64,000 bases of DNA from Brachionus manjavacas (lineage: Eukaryota > Rotifera > Eurotatoria > Ploima > Brachionidae), in contig JAHQIY010000024.1 of assembly GCA_019054805.1 (NCBI GenBank), forward strand, positions 930,001 to 994,000. The letters run 5' to 3'. Position 1 is the first letter of the stretch; each line of letters starts with the position of its first letter. A model generated the notes under the pieces. The model saw only the letters and a program-made list of their open reading frames with translations, was not told where the DNA came from and made no database searches. This document shows, one piece after another, positions 1 through 11,159 of this stretch. The position numbers and the translations under genes are program-made.

Positions 1-883
1 TTCGGTGGTCGCTATGGCGTCCAGAGTGCTGGCGACAAATCAGCTGCCGCGTTCAACGAGCCGCCAGAGCCAGTGGGCACTAGATATGAAAAGGCCAAAA
101 TGGACGCCAAGGCAGACATCAAGGGCCTGAGGAGTAGGTTCGAAAACTCGAATTCGGATGAGAGCAAGCAGCGCGCTGAGCAAATCAGGCGCGAAAGATT
201 GGAAAAGGACAAAATGGAAAAAGAACTCGAAAAGGTTAGAGTCCCAATTTTTAAATTTAACTTTGACTAAAGCTTGTTCGCAGAAAAGAGCAGTGAATCA
301 GAGCATGGTTGAAAGCGAGTGTGAAAACAACATAAAGCCATCTAATCAAGTCCAAAACCGGCCAGCTTTCAAAACAGTCACCAATTCTCCATTTAAACAA
401 ACAAACAACGCATTTGCCAAAGTGAACAGCGATCCAGTGATCGCAGAGCCTGTTAAAGTGAACACCAGCCAAGAAGACAATTCCTCGTCAGTGTCTCCAT
501 CGTTGTCTTCTAACTCGAATCAAAACAGTAGTCCAGTTAACGTAGCAAATATTCCGCAACCGCCAGCTTTTCTGTGTCAGCAGAACGAAAGCGACGAGGA
601 CGAGTGGGGCGAGAGTGCCCAACCAGTCCAAATTCGGCCCACATACGCCGCCGATGCTGCTGCATTGTCGTCTGCTTATGTAGACCAGCCTGTTCATGTG
701 TCCAATGGTACTGGCTTGAGAGCCAGAGCGTTGTATGACTATCAGGCCTCTGCTAGCGATGAGATATCATTTGACCCCGATGATGAAATAACTGATATTG
801 TACAAGTTGATGAGGGATGGTGGCAGGGATTTTGTAAAGGAATGTTCGGTTTATTTCCGGCTAATTATGTTGAGCTAATCTAG
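1..883 (+). CDS. CTTN: Cortactin, 3' part of gene (5' end outside window)
   Basis: Cortactin is an actin-branch-stabilising protein that binds Arp2/3 and F-actin and recruits partners through a C-terminal SH3 domain. Two exons are visible: 1-234 and 284-883, joined by a 49-bp intron (235-283, GT..AG, phase 0). The 277 visible residues begin in the last cortactin repeat ([18 protein letters not shown]), pass through a charged helical segment rich in E, K and R, then a Ser/Asn/Pro-rich linker, and end in an SH3 domain (about residues 224-277) with [23 protein letters not shown] and LFPANYVEL. The stop is TAG at 881-883. Order, spacing and the SH3 sequence match cortactin rather than Abp1/drebrin-like proteins, because a true cortactin repeat precedes the helix. 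Reading straight through the intron would hit a stop, so it must be spliced. Confidence 0.92.
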
Positions 884-1017
884 CAATGACTATCCGAACC
901 AAAGCAAATAATTTTATACAATGACAATTTGAATATTTTTTAAAAACGCATTTTTTATAGAAAATTTCCATTTAAATAATTTGAGACACTTTTTTTTTTT
1001 ATAATTTTTTTTAAATC

Positions 1018-1023
1018 AATAAA
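1018..1023 (+). terminator. Poly(A) signal of the cortactin gene
   Basis: A canonical AATAAA lies about 135 bp after the cortactin stop codon, in an AT-rich 3' untranslated region. It is the first such hexamer after the stop; in DNA this AT-rich chance hits are common. Confidence 0.5.
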
Positions 1024-1568
1024 TTTTAAAATTTTCAATCAACTTTATTTGTATTTATGCGACTTGTTTTTGGCTTAAATTTTTTGGGGCTGACAAATTT
1101 AATTTTTTTAAGATGACAAAAATAACTAAAAGTGGTGACCAATTTAATCTATTTTAGCTGACTTTAAAAAACTAAACGACTGACAAATATATAAATATTG
1201 AGATGACTATTTAATAATTTTGCACTGACAAAATAAAGACTTATATTTTTTCGTGCTATAATATTTTAATTCTTTGCTATAATAAAAAAAAATAAAATGA
1301 TATAAAAATTAACGGAAATGATATAAACTAAAAAATAAAATTGATATATAATAGACACAATCTGATATAATAAATAATACCTGTGATATAAAATAAAAAT
1401 ACCGATGCTTTAAAATTATATGTAATGACAATATATTAATTGAGCATTAACTAGATAGTGAATTTTGGTTTCAATTTTGAATTAATTGATAAATTAAACT
1501 GAGTAGAAATTTTTATATATAAGATACATGCATAAGTTTCTTACCTATAATAAAAATTTAACTGACTC
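1024..1568. other. AT-rich intergenic DNA with degenerate TGATATAA repeats
   Basis: No gene is visible. Between about 1297 and 1400 the words TGATATAA or GATATAA recur roughly every 15-30 bp, giving a loose array that is neither a clean microsatellite nor coding. Confidence 0.5.
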
Positions 1569-1866
1569 CTCGAATCAAGATATATTGAATACCCAACTCC
1601 ATTGTGTAATTGCTACCTTACTATTTCTTCTTTTTTTCCTGAAACTTGAACTATTTAAACATGTGCCACATGTAACAATCTTTTCCAATTTATGTCTTTT
1701 CAACTTTCATTTTTTTAGCTTATTTACTCTATTTTGATTCTTTTTTTTTTATCTAATTTCATTAACTTTAATTTTATTTTTATTTTATTTTTTTTATTTT
1801 ATTTTTAATTTATTCTGAAGGAGCTTTAGCTCGGTACAGAAAACAAATAAATAAAATAAATAATAA
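1569..1866 (+). mobile_element. LINE-A 3' end (dead fragment)
   Basis: This segment is nearly the same as the 3' ends of the longer copies at 11160-12006 (+) and 14014-15035 (-). It starts within the last codons of their reverse-transcriptase frame (CGAATCAAGATATATTGAAT), continues with the same T-rich 3' untranslated region, and ends with the shared signature GAGCTTTAGCTCGGTACAG followed by an AAATAAATAAAATAAATAA tail. It is a 5'-truncated insertion carrying no usable coding sequence. Confidence 0.85.
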
Positions 1867-1884
1867 ACTATGACAGATACATCA

Positions 1885-2072
1885 ACTAGTTTGTTGCTCC
1901 AAACAATCCAAATATTGAACAAATCGAAGATTCGTTGAGCGACGCAGAGGAAATTGAACCGTCATGATTTTGTTGTAAGAGTATCAGATAATGAAGAGAA
2001 TATTGATCCTATTGTAGTTGCAAAAAAAAGAGGAAGACCAGCTGGCTCAAAAAATAAACCAAAAGATTTATT
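1885..2072 (+). pseudogene. Relic with an AT-hook motif, probably transposon-derived
   Basis: In the frame starting near 1976 the translation reads VRVSDNEENIDPIVVAKKRG and continues RPAGSKNKPKDL. KKRGRPAGSKNK is a classic AT-hook core (RGRP in a basic context), which binds the minor groove of AT-rich DNA. Similar motifs occur in linkers of LTR-retrotransposon polyproteins and in chromatin proteins. No start codon, splice context or longer frame is present, so this is a fragment. The parent element is not identified. Confidence 0.4.
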
Positions 2073-2520
2073 TGTTTTTTTTTTATTTTTTTTATTTTTA
2101 TATCATTTGTATTTTTATTAATAAAGAAGAAAAATAAAGAATTATAGCAGAAAATAATAAAATAAAAATAATATTCTTATAGCATTATTTTTTTTTTATT
2201 TTATTTTAGTTCTAATTAAGCTATTTAATAATGTAATTCTCTAAGATCGTAAGGAATAGTGGACTCTAGCTTGATGATGAGATTTGGACAAAATCAAAAA
2301 TCATAATCGTCTGGAACTTCCTTCCGATTTTGGTGCTATAGTTCAAGATTTTGATTTTTATTGCCAACTCAAAATCACTAATTTGTTGTAAAAATAATTA
2401 ACTATGGACAGAAAAAATTAAAAATCAAAAATAGCCAAAATATAAATATCTATAGGAACATATTCATTTTAAATTGTAAGTCGAGAATTACTTTATAAGA
2501 GGCTAACGTGGCAAAGTAAT

Positions 2521-2750
2521 AGTGACACAGATGAAGCAAAGCACTATTTCAAGAGAGCGTTAGTGAGAGAAACTGTCTACCAAGAACCATCACAAATTTG
2601 AATGAACTACCTGACCAAGCCGAGAACGCGACAACTGTTGAGCAATTCAAGGTCGAGTATGACAAACAGGTACTCGACAAGATAAAACGAGAAAAATACA
2701 TCTGCTATAGCTAGCTACCATCTCCGCGAGCTACTACTTTCTGCAGTTTA
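2521..2750 (+). mobile_element. LINE 3' terminal fragment
   Basis: Across small frame changes the translation gives RTITNLNELPDQAENATTVE followed by QFKVEYDKQVLD. This matches the tail seen after the reverse transcriptase of many non-LTR elements, where an R-T/V-I.(D/N)WN.LP box is followed by a short F-containing helix. It differs from the LINE-A and LINE-B copies elsewhere in the window, so it represents a further family. Confidence 0.55.
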
Positions 2751-2916
2751 TTTAATATTAATCATAATAATTATATTTTATAATTTATAATAATTATTTT
2801 TAAATTAAATAAATGAAGTGTCAATCAGTCTTTTATGATATGGACACTAGCCTATTAAATTTTGAAATTGAATTTAAAAGACAAAACAAGCAAATGATAA
2901 TATAAACTTATATTAA

Positions 2917-3204
2917 AAATATGTTAGAAATCTCCCCATTAAATATGATTTAACAAGGGAAATAAAGCAATACCGAGACTCGTTGCAAATGGATACTGGA
3001 CAGCGCTTTGATGTTCTGCTTGACTTTTGCAGCATTAACACATACTAGATCAAGACGGTAATGCGAGCTATGTGCAAGGACAATGAGATGGTGGACAAGA
3101 TAAATAAAGTATTTGGCATGAAGAACCGAAATGAGATACGTTTCAAACTATTTGAATTAATAAAATTTAACCACGGAGAAAAACAGAATATAATAGACAA
3201 ATGA
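2917..3204 (+). pseudogene. Unknown broken open frame
   Basis: One frame stays open for about 95 codons apart from a single internal TAG at 3046-3048, ending at TGA 3202-3204. It reads ...DLTREIKQYRDSLQMDTG, then RFDVLLDFCSINTY, stop, and IKTVMRAMCKDNEMVDKINK. Base composition is richer in G+C than its surroundings, as expected of former coding sequence. I do not recognise the family. A gag-like or transposon ORF1 relic is plausible given the neighbourhood, but this is inference. Confidence 0.35.
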
Positions 3205-3299
3205 TAATTTAATTTTTTTTATATTTTTATTTTTTACTTATTTTTATTTACGTATTTTTTTAGAGGAAAATCTAACATAATTTAATTGAATTGTACATA

Positions 3300-3388
3300 T
3301 CTTTTACGGTGCGCTTTATTTGACAGCGCACTGAAGTGGTCGGAAAGCGGCCTCAGCCAAAGACTTAAGATAAATAAATAAATAAAAT
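3300..3388 (+). repeat. Probable retroelement 3' end with hairpin and TAAA tail
   Basis: GTGCGCTTTATTTGACAGCG followed by CAC can fold back as a short stem (GTGCGCT with AGCGCAC). It is followed by an island of higher GC and an AAATAAATAAATAAAT tail, an arrangement like the end of a LINE or SINE. Confidence 0.4.
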
Positions 3389-3528
3389 ATTTAAGTTATA
3401 TAGCCAAAAAATCACATAACCCAAAATTAAGAATTCAAGCTATCATATTTTTTTGGCAACCGGGCTTGAAAGTAAACATAAAAAAATTTGATTATCTTTT
3501 AATTATTATAACAAAGGATTGCAAATAG

Positions 3529-4155
3529 CAGACTTGTTTTTAAGTCACAAGTCTTAAGTCAAATCAATGACTTAAAATTTTTTTTTACAGAAAAAACCTC
3601 AGCTTGACGGTAAAAATTTTGTACAGTTTAAAAAATCTGTAAAAAAAAAGCGGGCAGTCAAAGATACAGTCAACATTGTGGCGGTTGGTCATTTAGTCGT
3701 TCAGCTTAGCAGCCAGAATTTTGGACTGCCACGCAAAAAAAAGAGGTTAAAAAATCATAAAAAAATAAAAATTTAAGATAATTAAATATGTTTAATAATT
3801 TAAAAAAAAAAAACTCATAGTTTTAAATAAAAAAATAAACAAATACCAACGGTGAACAATCAACCACTACAAACAACCCCAAACTTCAAACAACTTTCTT
3901 CCAACAACAACACAATCAACTTCCAACCACTACCAAAAACTATCAGCGGTCAACGGCCAACAACAACAACTAACAATAAAACTACTTCTTCTACTACTTA
4001 ACTGCTTTAAGTCAATGACTTAATGCTTAATTGTCGATAGGTATGAGCAAAATTTTGGCTTTCAACATGGTGTATAATTTATTTTTTAATAATTAAAAAA
4101 AAAAAAAATTTAAGTCATGACTTAGACTTAAAACTGTGACTTAAAAACAAGTCTG
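3529..4155. mobile_element. Inner hAT-type non-autonomous element (627 bp)
   Basis: Its ends are perfect inverted repeats of at least 20 bp: CAGACTTGTTTTTAAGTCAC at 3529 and its complement ending at 4155. It is flanked by the 8-bp duplication GCAAATAG at 3521-3528 and 4156-4163. It sits three bases inside the left end of the outer element, so it is the younger insertion. The inside is simple AT-rich and CAAC-rich sequence with no transposase. A related end occurs at 51494, beside a transposase relic. Confidence 0.85.
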
Positions 4156-4561
4156 GCAAATAGTGTTGGGTGCGGACAGAGCTAACCGGTCCAATAGACG
4201 GGCGGTTACTCGCGGTCGTTGGCCCGTTTATTTTGGCGGGCTCGATTTTTGGCCCGTTTAGCAGCCGTTGAAATTTAAACGAGCGGTCTATGAAACCGTC
4301 TCAATTTTGGCGGACGGGCATTTGCTCGTTTAAATAAGATAAATTTTTAAATATAATTCAAAAAACTTTAATTCTTGTGACTTTGACTTTGACCAGGCCG
4401 CTTAAGAACTACCTGGAACGGCAAAAATTCAAATTATAAATTTGACTAATAATAAAAAATAATAATCAAGTGGTTTTTTGAAATTCAGTACAAAATGAAA
4501 AAAAGAACAGAAAAAATGTAAAAAAAATTTAATAACTTTTTATCTAAAAGTTTAAACTTAG

Positions 4562-4750
4562 TTCTGTAAATGCAATAAAGTGCAACATTTAAAGTTGCAT
4601 CAACTGTAAAAGTCTGCTAATGGTGTGCAGAATCTCTGCAAAATGCACCACGCTCGATTATATTGAAATTTAATTTCTGCATAACTCTGCAAATTTAGCA
4701 GGCTTTGATATTTGATGCAACTCTGAAAGTTGCACTATATTGCATTAATA
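4562..4750. repeat. Inverted-repeat segment related to MITE copies at 8167 and 53615
   Basis: TAAATGCAATAAAGTGCAAC near the left is mirrored by GTTGCACTATATTGCATTA at the right, and the inner words TCTGCTAA and AGCAGG also pair. The left arm shares TTAGTTCTGTAAATGC with copies at 8167-8222 and 53615-53971. Confidence 0.6.
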
Positions 4751-4866
4751 AACGGGCTAAGGTCCGTCCGCCAAAATTGGAAAGGCTAATACGGTCACGT
4801 TCATGGTTTAGGAAAATTTTGGCCCGTTTACTGTCCTCTTGCGCGGACACCAACACTAATTGCAAA

Positions 4867-5736
4867 GACTTGTTATAGCAATGGACTCCTTTAAGTCTTT
4901 ATATTAAAATAGCTAATAGGTTAATAGCTATTTCAAAATAGCTGTTTCTGAGCTTTTAAAGTCTTTGAACGTTCAATCGAAATAAATGGTTATATACAAA
5001 GAAAGTCGAGTAAAAAACGGTGTGAAACGAATAAAAGATTCTCTTTTTTCCTTTATTTGACCCGTCTTACTGTTTTATAAAGATCAAAGCGCCTAATTTC
5101 AATTACTGGATAAAAATATAATTGCTTTTTTTGTAATGATGAAATCCACAACAATGCAAGATGTTCTGTTAAGAACCAGGCTTGAGAAAAATGTAATCAA
5201 AAAGGATATTTAACTCAGCAATTTTAATTAGTTGAGAGACTAAAATCGTTAGAACGAGCTAAAATTTACTAAAGCGAACTAGCGATTCCCCAACAAGAAG
5301 AAATTTCTCAACTAGAAACAAACATGTCAGACATGATTACCAAAACTCCAAAAAACGGGTCCATTAACTTATCGTTTGTAAAATTTATTTTGAAATATCT
5401 TATTTCAAAAGTACTTTGATCACGAATTTAAAATTGAATTTGAAATAAATTTTTTTATTTCGAAAATATTTCAAGGAAAGATTGATCTTTTCGTTTTATT
5501 AATTATTTATGCTTGATACAAATACTTTTGAAATAATAAATTTCAAAATTAACCTAACAAAAGATTAGTTAATGCATTTAAATTTAAAAATCGATGTCAT
5601 CAATGAGTGAGAAAAAATTTTCATTGAATTTATTTTTTATTATATTATAAAACTTCATTTTATTTTTTAGTTACATAACATGTCATGTCAAGTCTTGAAA
5701 TATTTTATTCATTTTATACATAAATGACTTACTTGA
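4867..5736. other. AT-rich intergenic DNA
   Basis: No coding frame, RNA gene or repeat family that I could recognise. Confidence 0.5.
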
Positions 5737-6012
5737 GTGTATTCAAAATAGCTCGAAAGCGTACGCGGATGACAACAAGATTATAGCCACAATTGTAGAT
5801 TCTTCCTCTAAATACAAGTTACAATTTGACATTGATAATATATGTAAGTGGTCTGCTCAGCTTAATGTCGAGAAATGTAAAGTTGTCCATTTTGGTCGTA
5901 ACAACTCAAAACATGATTACACAATTGGCTTGTGAAAAAAGTAGCGACTGCTATAGCTCATTAGAGCTCTGCTCGGGTATTTTTTCCGAGTTGCAGTTCA
6001 TATTACTACTAC
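5737..6012 (+). mobile_element. CR1-like reverse-transcriptase fragment
   Basis: The translation gives KAYADDNKIIATIVDSSSKY, then a Q.D...I..W motif and LNVEKCKVVHFGRNNSK. YADD is the reverse-transcriptase catalytic box (motif C), and W...LNV.KCKVVHFG is the thumb-side motif that follows it in CR1/L2-type LINEs. The frame stops soon after, near 5933, and the remainder ends in a TTACTACTACTAAC tail, a 3' signature shared with the copies ending at 27095 and 31776. It is both 5'-truncated and internally deleted. Confidence 0.75.
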
Positions 6013-6351
6013 TAACCATTTTACTTAAATTATTAGAATTAATTCTATTTATTTAATAGATTATTATATTCAAGATGCCAATTTGTACACATTATTTCAA
6101 AAAAAAAAAACAATCAATCAGAACTAGAAGAGTGAATCGCATGAACTTGAGTGATCTTTTCAAATCATTATACACTTAGATAAAAAGTAATCGATTTAAA
6201 AAAGTAAGTAATAGTGTAAAATTCATAAAATAAAAAAAATTGGATTTTTTGCTGTTACTCTAAAGTCAAAAACAAATAATAAAAAACTAAAATCTCAAAT
6301 TTCTTTCAAATCCTTTAAAAAATATTTACATTAAGACTTCATTTTACAGAA

Positions 6352-6357
6352 TATAAA
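6352..6357 (+). promoter_or_regulatory. TATA box of the first CBM14 gene
   Basis: TATAAATAG begins 50 bp before the ATG at 6402, the same arrangement as in the two related genes downstream. A start site about 30 bp after it leaves a leader of roughly 20 nt. Confidence 0.65.
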
Positions 6358-6401
6358 TAGAAAAATGTTCGGTCATAATTTAAAAAATTACGACTTTAAA
6401 A

Positions 6402-7559
6402 ATGCTTAAAACATTTGTGTTAATATTTCTATCATCTCAGATAATAAACTGCAAAACAGTTTACAAGAGGCAAACATGTGATCTAGCCACAGATTTTACC
6501 AGAGTACCTGGCACTTGTAACCAATTTTATAGATGCTTTGGAGGATATTCAGCCACAGTTTCTTGTGATCCTGGCTTTAAATTTAGCACTGAAACTAAAT
6601 CATGCCTACCTGAATCCCAAGTAAACTGTTCCACCCGCGGCAATGAATGCACAAATGACATAGACTATGCAAAAGTAACAAATGAATGCAAAAAATTTTT
6701 TCGCTGCAAAAATGGATATCTGAGCATCGAGTCTTGCCAAGATGGTTTGGTTTACAATGTTCAGGCTAAAGCTTGTGACTGGCCGGCAAATGTTCCTGGG
6801 TGTGAAAAAACTTATTGGGGAAATGAATGTGACTCAAGTATAAATTTAACTAGAGACCCAAATGATTGCACCAAATTTAGAGAATGCGACAATGGATACA
6901 TAGTGACCAAATCATGCAACGACAATTTATTCTTCGACAACAACCTTAAAGTATGCAACTGGCCTTATGAGGTTCCCGAGTGTAAAGTCAATACTTTGGG
7001 CAATCAGTGTGATATCTCAAAAGATTTAACTCCTTATCCTGATGATTGCAAAAAATACTACCGATGCAAGAACGGATTTTTAAGCACCGAAATTTGTCCC
7101 GAGGGATTACTTTTTGATGTCAATTTAAAGAGATGTGAATGGGCTTCTGGTGTTGCATGTAATTTAGCTCAAAAGAGCTGTCAGAATTCCGATGATTTAA
7201 CCCAAGTACCAAATGATTGCTCCAAATACTACACATGCAAAAACGGAGTTTTGAATATCGAGACATGTCCTGAAGGATACTTTTTTGATATTTCATTTAA
7301 AGCATGCAATTTGAAGTCATTGGTTTCAACATGCCAGCCAAGTCGACGTGAGTAAAAAAAAGACATGAATGTCTTGATAATTTTTTTCTTTTAAGAATGT
7401 ACAAGTGGAGATAATTTAACCCAAGTTCCAGGAAGTTGTAGCCAATATTTCAGATGCATTAATAATGTTTTGCAAAAGGAATCTTGCCCAAATGGATATT
7501 TCTTTGATAGCACTCTAAGAGCATGCAATCTTGCCGGTCAAGTTTATACATGTTTTTAG
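6402..7559 (+). CDS. Secreted protein with six CBM14 (peritrophin-A) chitin-binding domains
   Basis: Exons 6402-7347 and 7396-7559, with a 48-bp intron splitting a codon after its first base, encode 369 residues. A hydrophobic signal peptide (about 1-17) is followed by a dibasic KR at 22-23 and then Gln. Six CBM14 domains follow, each with six cysteines and the aromatic pattern C...D.T..P..C..F/Y.RC.NG...SC..G..F: about residues 26-76, 83-134, 143-194, 203-253, 260-311 and 317-368. The family binds chitin in peritrophic matrices, cuticle or eggshell, and repeated domains let one chain crosslink several fibrils. The sixth domain lies entirely in exon 2. Without splicing the frame stops after RRE, losing that domain. 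Which chitinous structure it serves cannot be read from the sequence. Confidence 0.92.
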
Positions 7560-9659
7560 TTTTAATCTTATTCTTAATCAAATAAAATTAAAAAATTGAA
7601 TTTTTTTTTTCTTGATAAATTTTAAAATTTTTTTCATTTTAAAAAAATGTCAATATTCTTCAATATTTGCTCATTTACAGCAATAAAGTAAACTAAGAAT
7701 AAAGTAAATTTAATTTTTACTTAAGTAAATTCTACCAAAGTTTGCTCTATTTTGCGTTAAAAAAAGCGGAACATCACTGTAAGTATTTCAAATTATTTAT
7801 TTTAAAAAATAAAAGCTTCTAAAAAGATATTAAGTTTTTATTTAGACGAAACTAGTTAAAAAAGATGGCTGGGATTGAATACAATTTTCAAGTCTAGTAG
7901 ATTTTTACCTAAAATGAAAGATATTTCAAGAAACTGTGTTGCTGCCTCATCAAAGAATATGCATTATTCTAAAGAATTTCTAAATCCTAAAGAAAACTAA
8001 ATTATTTAAGTTATTTTTGAATAATTTTTTTAATATAAAAATTACGCCAAAAAGCGTAAATCACCTGAAATTGTTCAAAATAGGGTAGAGAAATAAAATT
8101 TCTATTAGGACACATTACTTATTTATTTGTTTACCTGTAATCAAAAAAAATTCGTTTCAATTTAAAAAAACTTGAGTAACATTTTTGATAAAAGAGATAA
8201 TTTAGTTCTGTAAATGCTTAACTTTAATGAAAAACAAGAATTAGAATTTCTATATAAAATCTACCTTAATGCTTTGCTTAATTAACTAATTATTTGCTTT
8301 TTTTTCTTTGTTTTTTATTCCAATAATAAATAAAAAACTTATAGTGATACAATGATTAGTTAAATTTTACCATTAGTATAAAATAATTAACTAAAGACAA
8401 AGTATCCGGAATTTTTTCAAAAGGTCACTACTGCTTCATTTTCAAAGAATGAAGACTAAGGCCAAGTGATTTATATGGAGAATTTAAAGCTTTACAAAAT
8501 TTATTTAAAAACATATTTCAATTATCATTTCGAGTTTTTATTGATGTGGGGCTGATTTCACGCAGACATTTAAATGTCCTGAGCTTCAATTGATGAACTG
8601 AATAAATATTTTTAGAACTCATAAAAAAAGCATTTGGTAAAGTTTTTTTAATAAAAGTATTTTTATCTATTAGAAATTTACATGTGGTCCTTGTGTAGGT
8701 TTTCAAATAAAACGACCAAGGACTGAGAAATCATAAAAAATTCAAATCGAATTTTTGATATTTTTTATGTAAAAATTTTAGTTTTTTTAAATGTAAAATT
8801 TTGACTTAATTTTTCAAAAAAAATATTCTGAATAAATAAACAAGTTTATTGAAATCTTGAAGTTGATGAACAATTTAAAATGTCATCTTTATTCTAAGAG
8901 TTTTTCTTTAAATAATAAAAATTAATCTTTGAATCAATTTAAATAATTTTAATCCTTCATCATTTAGATGGTATTTGGATTTTAAAAAATACAATAAATC
9001 TTATCCATAGTTCACAATTTAAGTTAAAAATTAAATTTCAAATAAGTAATTAAATTAAAAGATTAATCTTTCCTACAAATATTTTGAAGTAAAAAATTTC
9101 AAAATAAACTTTATATAAGATGAGTTGACACATTTAAATTTAAAATTCGATTTTATCAATGGATTGAGAAAATATTTTTGTTCAATTATTATATTTTTTA
9201 ATTTTTATATAACAATGTAAAGTATTTTAGATTATATGAATCATTATTAGATTATATATAGATTATTTATATCAATTCAAGAATTGATTTAATTTTTCTT
9301 AGAATTGAAATGACATTTTGGTTTTTGGACCCTTTTAGTCCTTAGCGTAGTAGAAAAAGTGGGTCTCTGAATGATAAATGCTTGAAAATATCAAGAATGA
9401 AAATTGAAAAATTTCCAAATAAAAGTATTGAGTAGAAGACATTGAATGCAATTTACTCTTTTAGAAGACTCGACAAAGAATCAATATAAATATTCATTTA
9501 AATTACATAATATAAAATATTAACACTTTTTAAAGACACCTTTTCATTTAGTAGAAATTGAAAAATGATAGCACCCACATTCAACAATTTAAAAAAAATA
9601 TTTATGTTCAGATTAGGAGTAATCATATACCATCTTTTTCAATATTTAACAACATCGAA
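7560..9659. other. AT-rich intergenic DNA with small repeat scraps
   Basis: No gene seen. At 8167-8222 there is a fragment of the MITE family at 53615 (AAACTTGAGTAAC, then AGAGATAATTTAGTTCTGTA). At 7755-7775 a GCGGAACATCACTGTAA word resembles CCGGAACACCACTGTAA at the edge of the element near 17730. A short minus-strand frame at 8518-8706 is not convincing. Confidence 0.5.
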
Positions 9660-9665
9660 TATAAA
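9660..9665 (+). promoter_or_regulatory. TATA box of the second CBM14 gene
   Basis: TATAAA begins 58 bp before the ATG at 9718. A second TATAAA at 9692 is only 26 bp from the ATG and would leave almost no leader, so the first is preferred. Confidence 0.55.
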
Positions 9666-9717
9666 ATGATATTAAGAATTTGATCGAATTTTATAAAAGT
9701 CATTTAATAAAAATAAA

Positions 9718-10632
9718 ATGTTCAAGCTTTGTGTAGCATTGTCTCTAATATATTTTTGTCAACCAAGAAATTTGCACAAAAGGCAAGATGTGTGCGATGA
9801 GGAAATTAATTTGACTCCTATTGAGGGAACGTGTAATCAATTTAACAGATGCACCAACGGGTTCTATGCAGTTGGAACATGTCCTGGCACTTATCAATTT
9901 GATGAAACGGCTAAGAGATGCAAACCAGCAGATGAAGTCAATTGCACACCAAAAGGAAATGGTATTGGTATTTCTTTTCTTGCTGACCATTTGAAAGTAA
10001 ATTTTTTCCTTCTAAGAATGTTCAAGTGATCAAGACTTTACAGCAGTTGCTGGCGATTGTTCAAAATTTAATCGTTGCAACAATGGTTACTTGACTCAAA
10101 CATCATGTCCAAGTGGTCTTCTTTTCGATAAAACATTAAAAATCTGTAACTATCCGGATCAAGTAACCGATTGTGATAGTGCCTCAACAGGAGATTCTAG
10201 TTTAAATAAAGGAGGTGAAAAAATTAATTATTTTAATTAAAAATTAAGAAATCTAATTAATATCTAAAATATACAGAATGTACATCTGCAGATGATTTGA
10301 CTCAAGTCCCTGGAGATTGCAAAAAATTTTACCGATGCGCAAACGGGGTACGATCCACACAGTCATGTCCTTCTGGAACATTTTTTGACAATAGTTTAAA
10401 AGTCTGCAATTGGGCTGATAAAGTATCTTGTAGTTCGGATTCATCAAGCTTAGCTGACTCGACCTCAGGAACATGTACTTCATCAGATGATTTGACCCAA
10501 GTACCTGGTAAATGTGGTTCATTTTATCGCTGCGCCAACGGAGTAAGATTTGAGCAAGCATGTCCAAGTGGGACATATTTTGACAACAATTTGAAAGTTT
10601 GCAATTGGCCTGATAAAGTAACATGCGTTTAG
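9718..10632 (+). CDS. Secreted protein with four CBM14 chitin-binding domains
   Basis: Exons 9718-9961, 10017-10214 and 10277-10632 (introns of 55 and 62 bp, both phase 1) encode 265 residues. The signal peptide (about 1-14) is followed by LHKRQ, so again a dibasic pair directly before Gln and the first domain. The four domains lie at about 26-76, 83-133, 149-198 and 214-264. Exon 2 holds exactly one domain plus a Ser/Gly linker, and exon 3 holds two, separated by a Ser-rich linker. The last two are very similar (DDLTQVPG, FYRCANGVR, FDN.LKVCNW), which points to a recent tandem domain duplication. Function is inferred as chitin binding outside the cell. Exon 1 read alone would run into the intron and stop, giving a false one-domain protein. 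Confidence 0.92.
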
Positions 10633-11159
10633 TTTTGTCAAATTCTTACAAAATTAGCTAATAAAACTAAAAAAACAATTTTTTTTTAATGGTTGCCAAA
10701 AAATTTTTTTTATTTTCTTTTTCCTTTAAATTCAAATACAATTTTAGTTTTAGTTTTAGCTTTTTTTTTTATCTTATCCCAGAAATGTAACAATGAAATG
10801 TCTTGAAATAAAAATAATCTCAAAATGTTGTCGATTATACATTAAATTGTCAAATTTTAAATGCAGTTGTATTAAACAATGTGAAAAATGTCAAAAAGTT
10901 ATTTTACACAATATAATTAACAATACATTGTAAGCACAATTTCTCTACTTAGCGGCATGTTGAAGTTTATGATCAAAACTTTATATCAAATTGCTCATTT
11001 TATATTTAATAATAAATTTCATGAATATATAAATTAATAAAATTAATATAAAATTCTTGATGTAACATTGATTAACAAAGTTTGTTAAATTAAAATTTCA
11101 AAAAAAAAAATTTAAATTAATAGTATGTTCAAAATTAACTAAAATGATCGATTATTTTT
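10633..11159. other. 3' flank of the second CBM14 gene, AT-rich
   Basis: A possible AATAAA follows the stop at 10661. Nothing else is recognisable before the LINE copy starts at 11160. Confidence 0.5.

Larger units (their letters stand above)
3526..4858. mobile_element. Outer hAT-type non-autonomous element, split by a second element
   Basis: The left end TAGTGTTGG begins at 3526, is interrupted after three bases, and resumes at 4161; the right end CCAACACTA finishes at 4858. The two 9-bp ends are inverted repeats. The element is flanked by an 8-bp duplication, ATTGCAAA, at 3518-3525 and 4859-4866. A TAGTG-type terminus with 8-bp target duplication is the hAT superfamily signature. The interior is unusually GC-rich, with repeated GGCCCGTTTA and GGCGG words, and holds no transposase. 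It also contains an inner hairpin at about 4562-4750. Confidence 0.8.

Noticed and set aside
1528-1737. 69-codon frame rich in F and L
   Set aside because: It is the T-rich 3' untranslated part of a LINE-A fragment.
3840-4010. CAAC/ACTACC-rich stretch, considered as a tandem satellite or CRISPR-like array
   Set aside because: Units are irregular and it lies inside a hAT-type element; no spacer-repeat pattern.
8518-8706. 62-codon minus-strand frame with VHQLKLRTF words
   Set aside because: Faintly like a LINE C-terminus but too short and unsupported to call.
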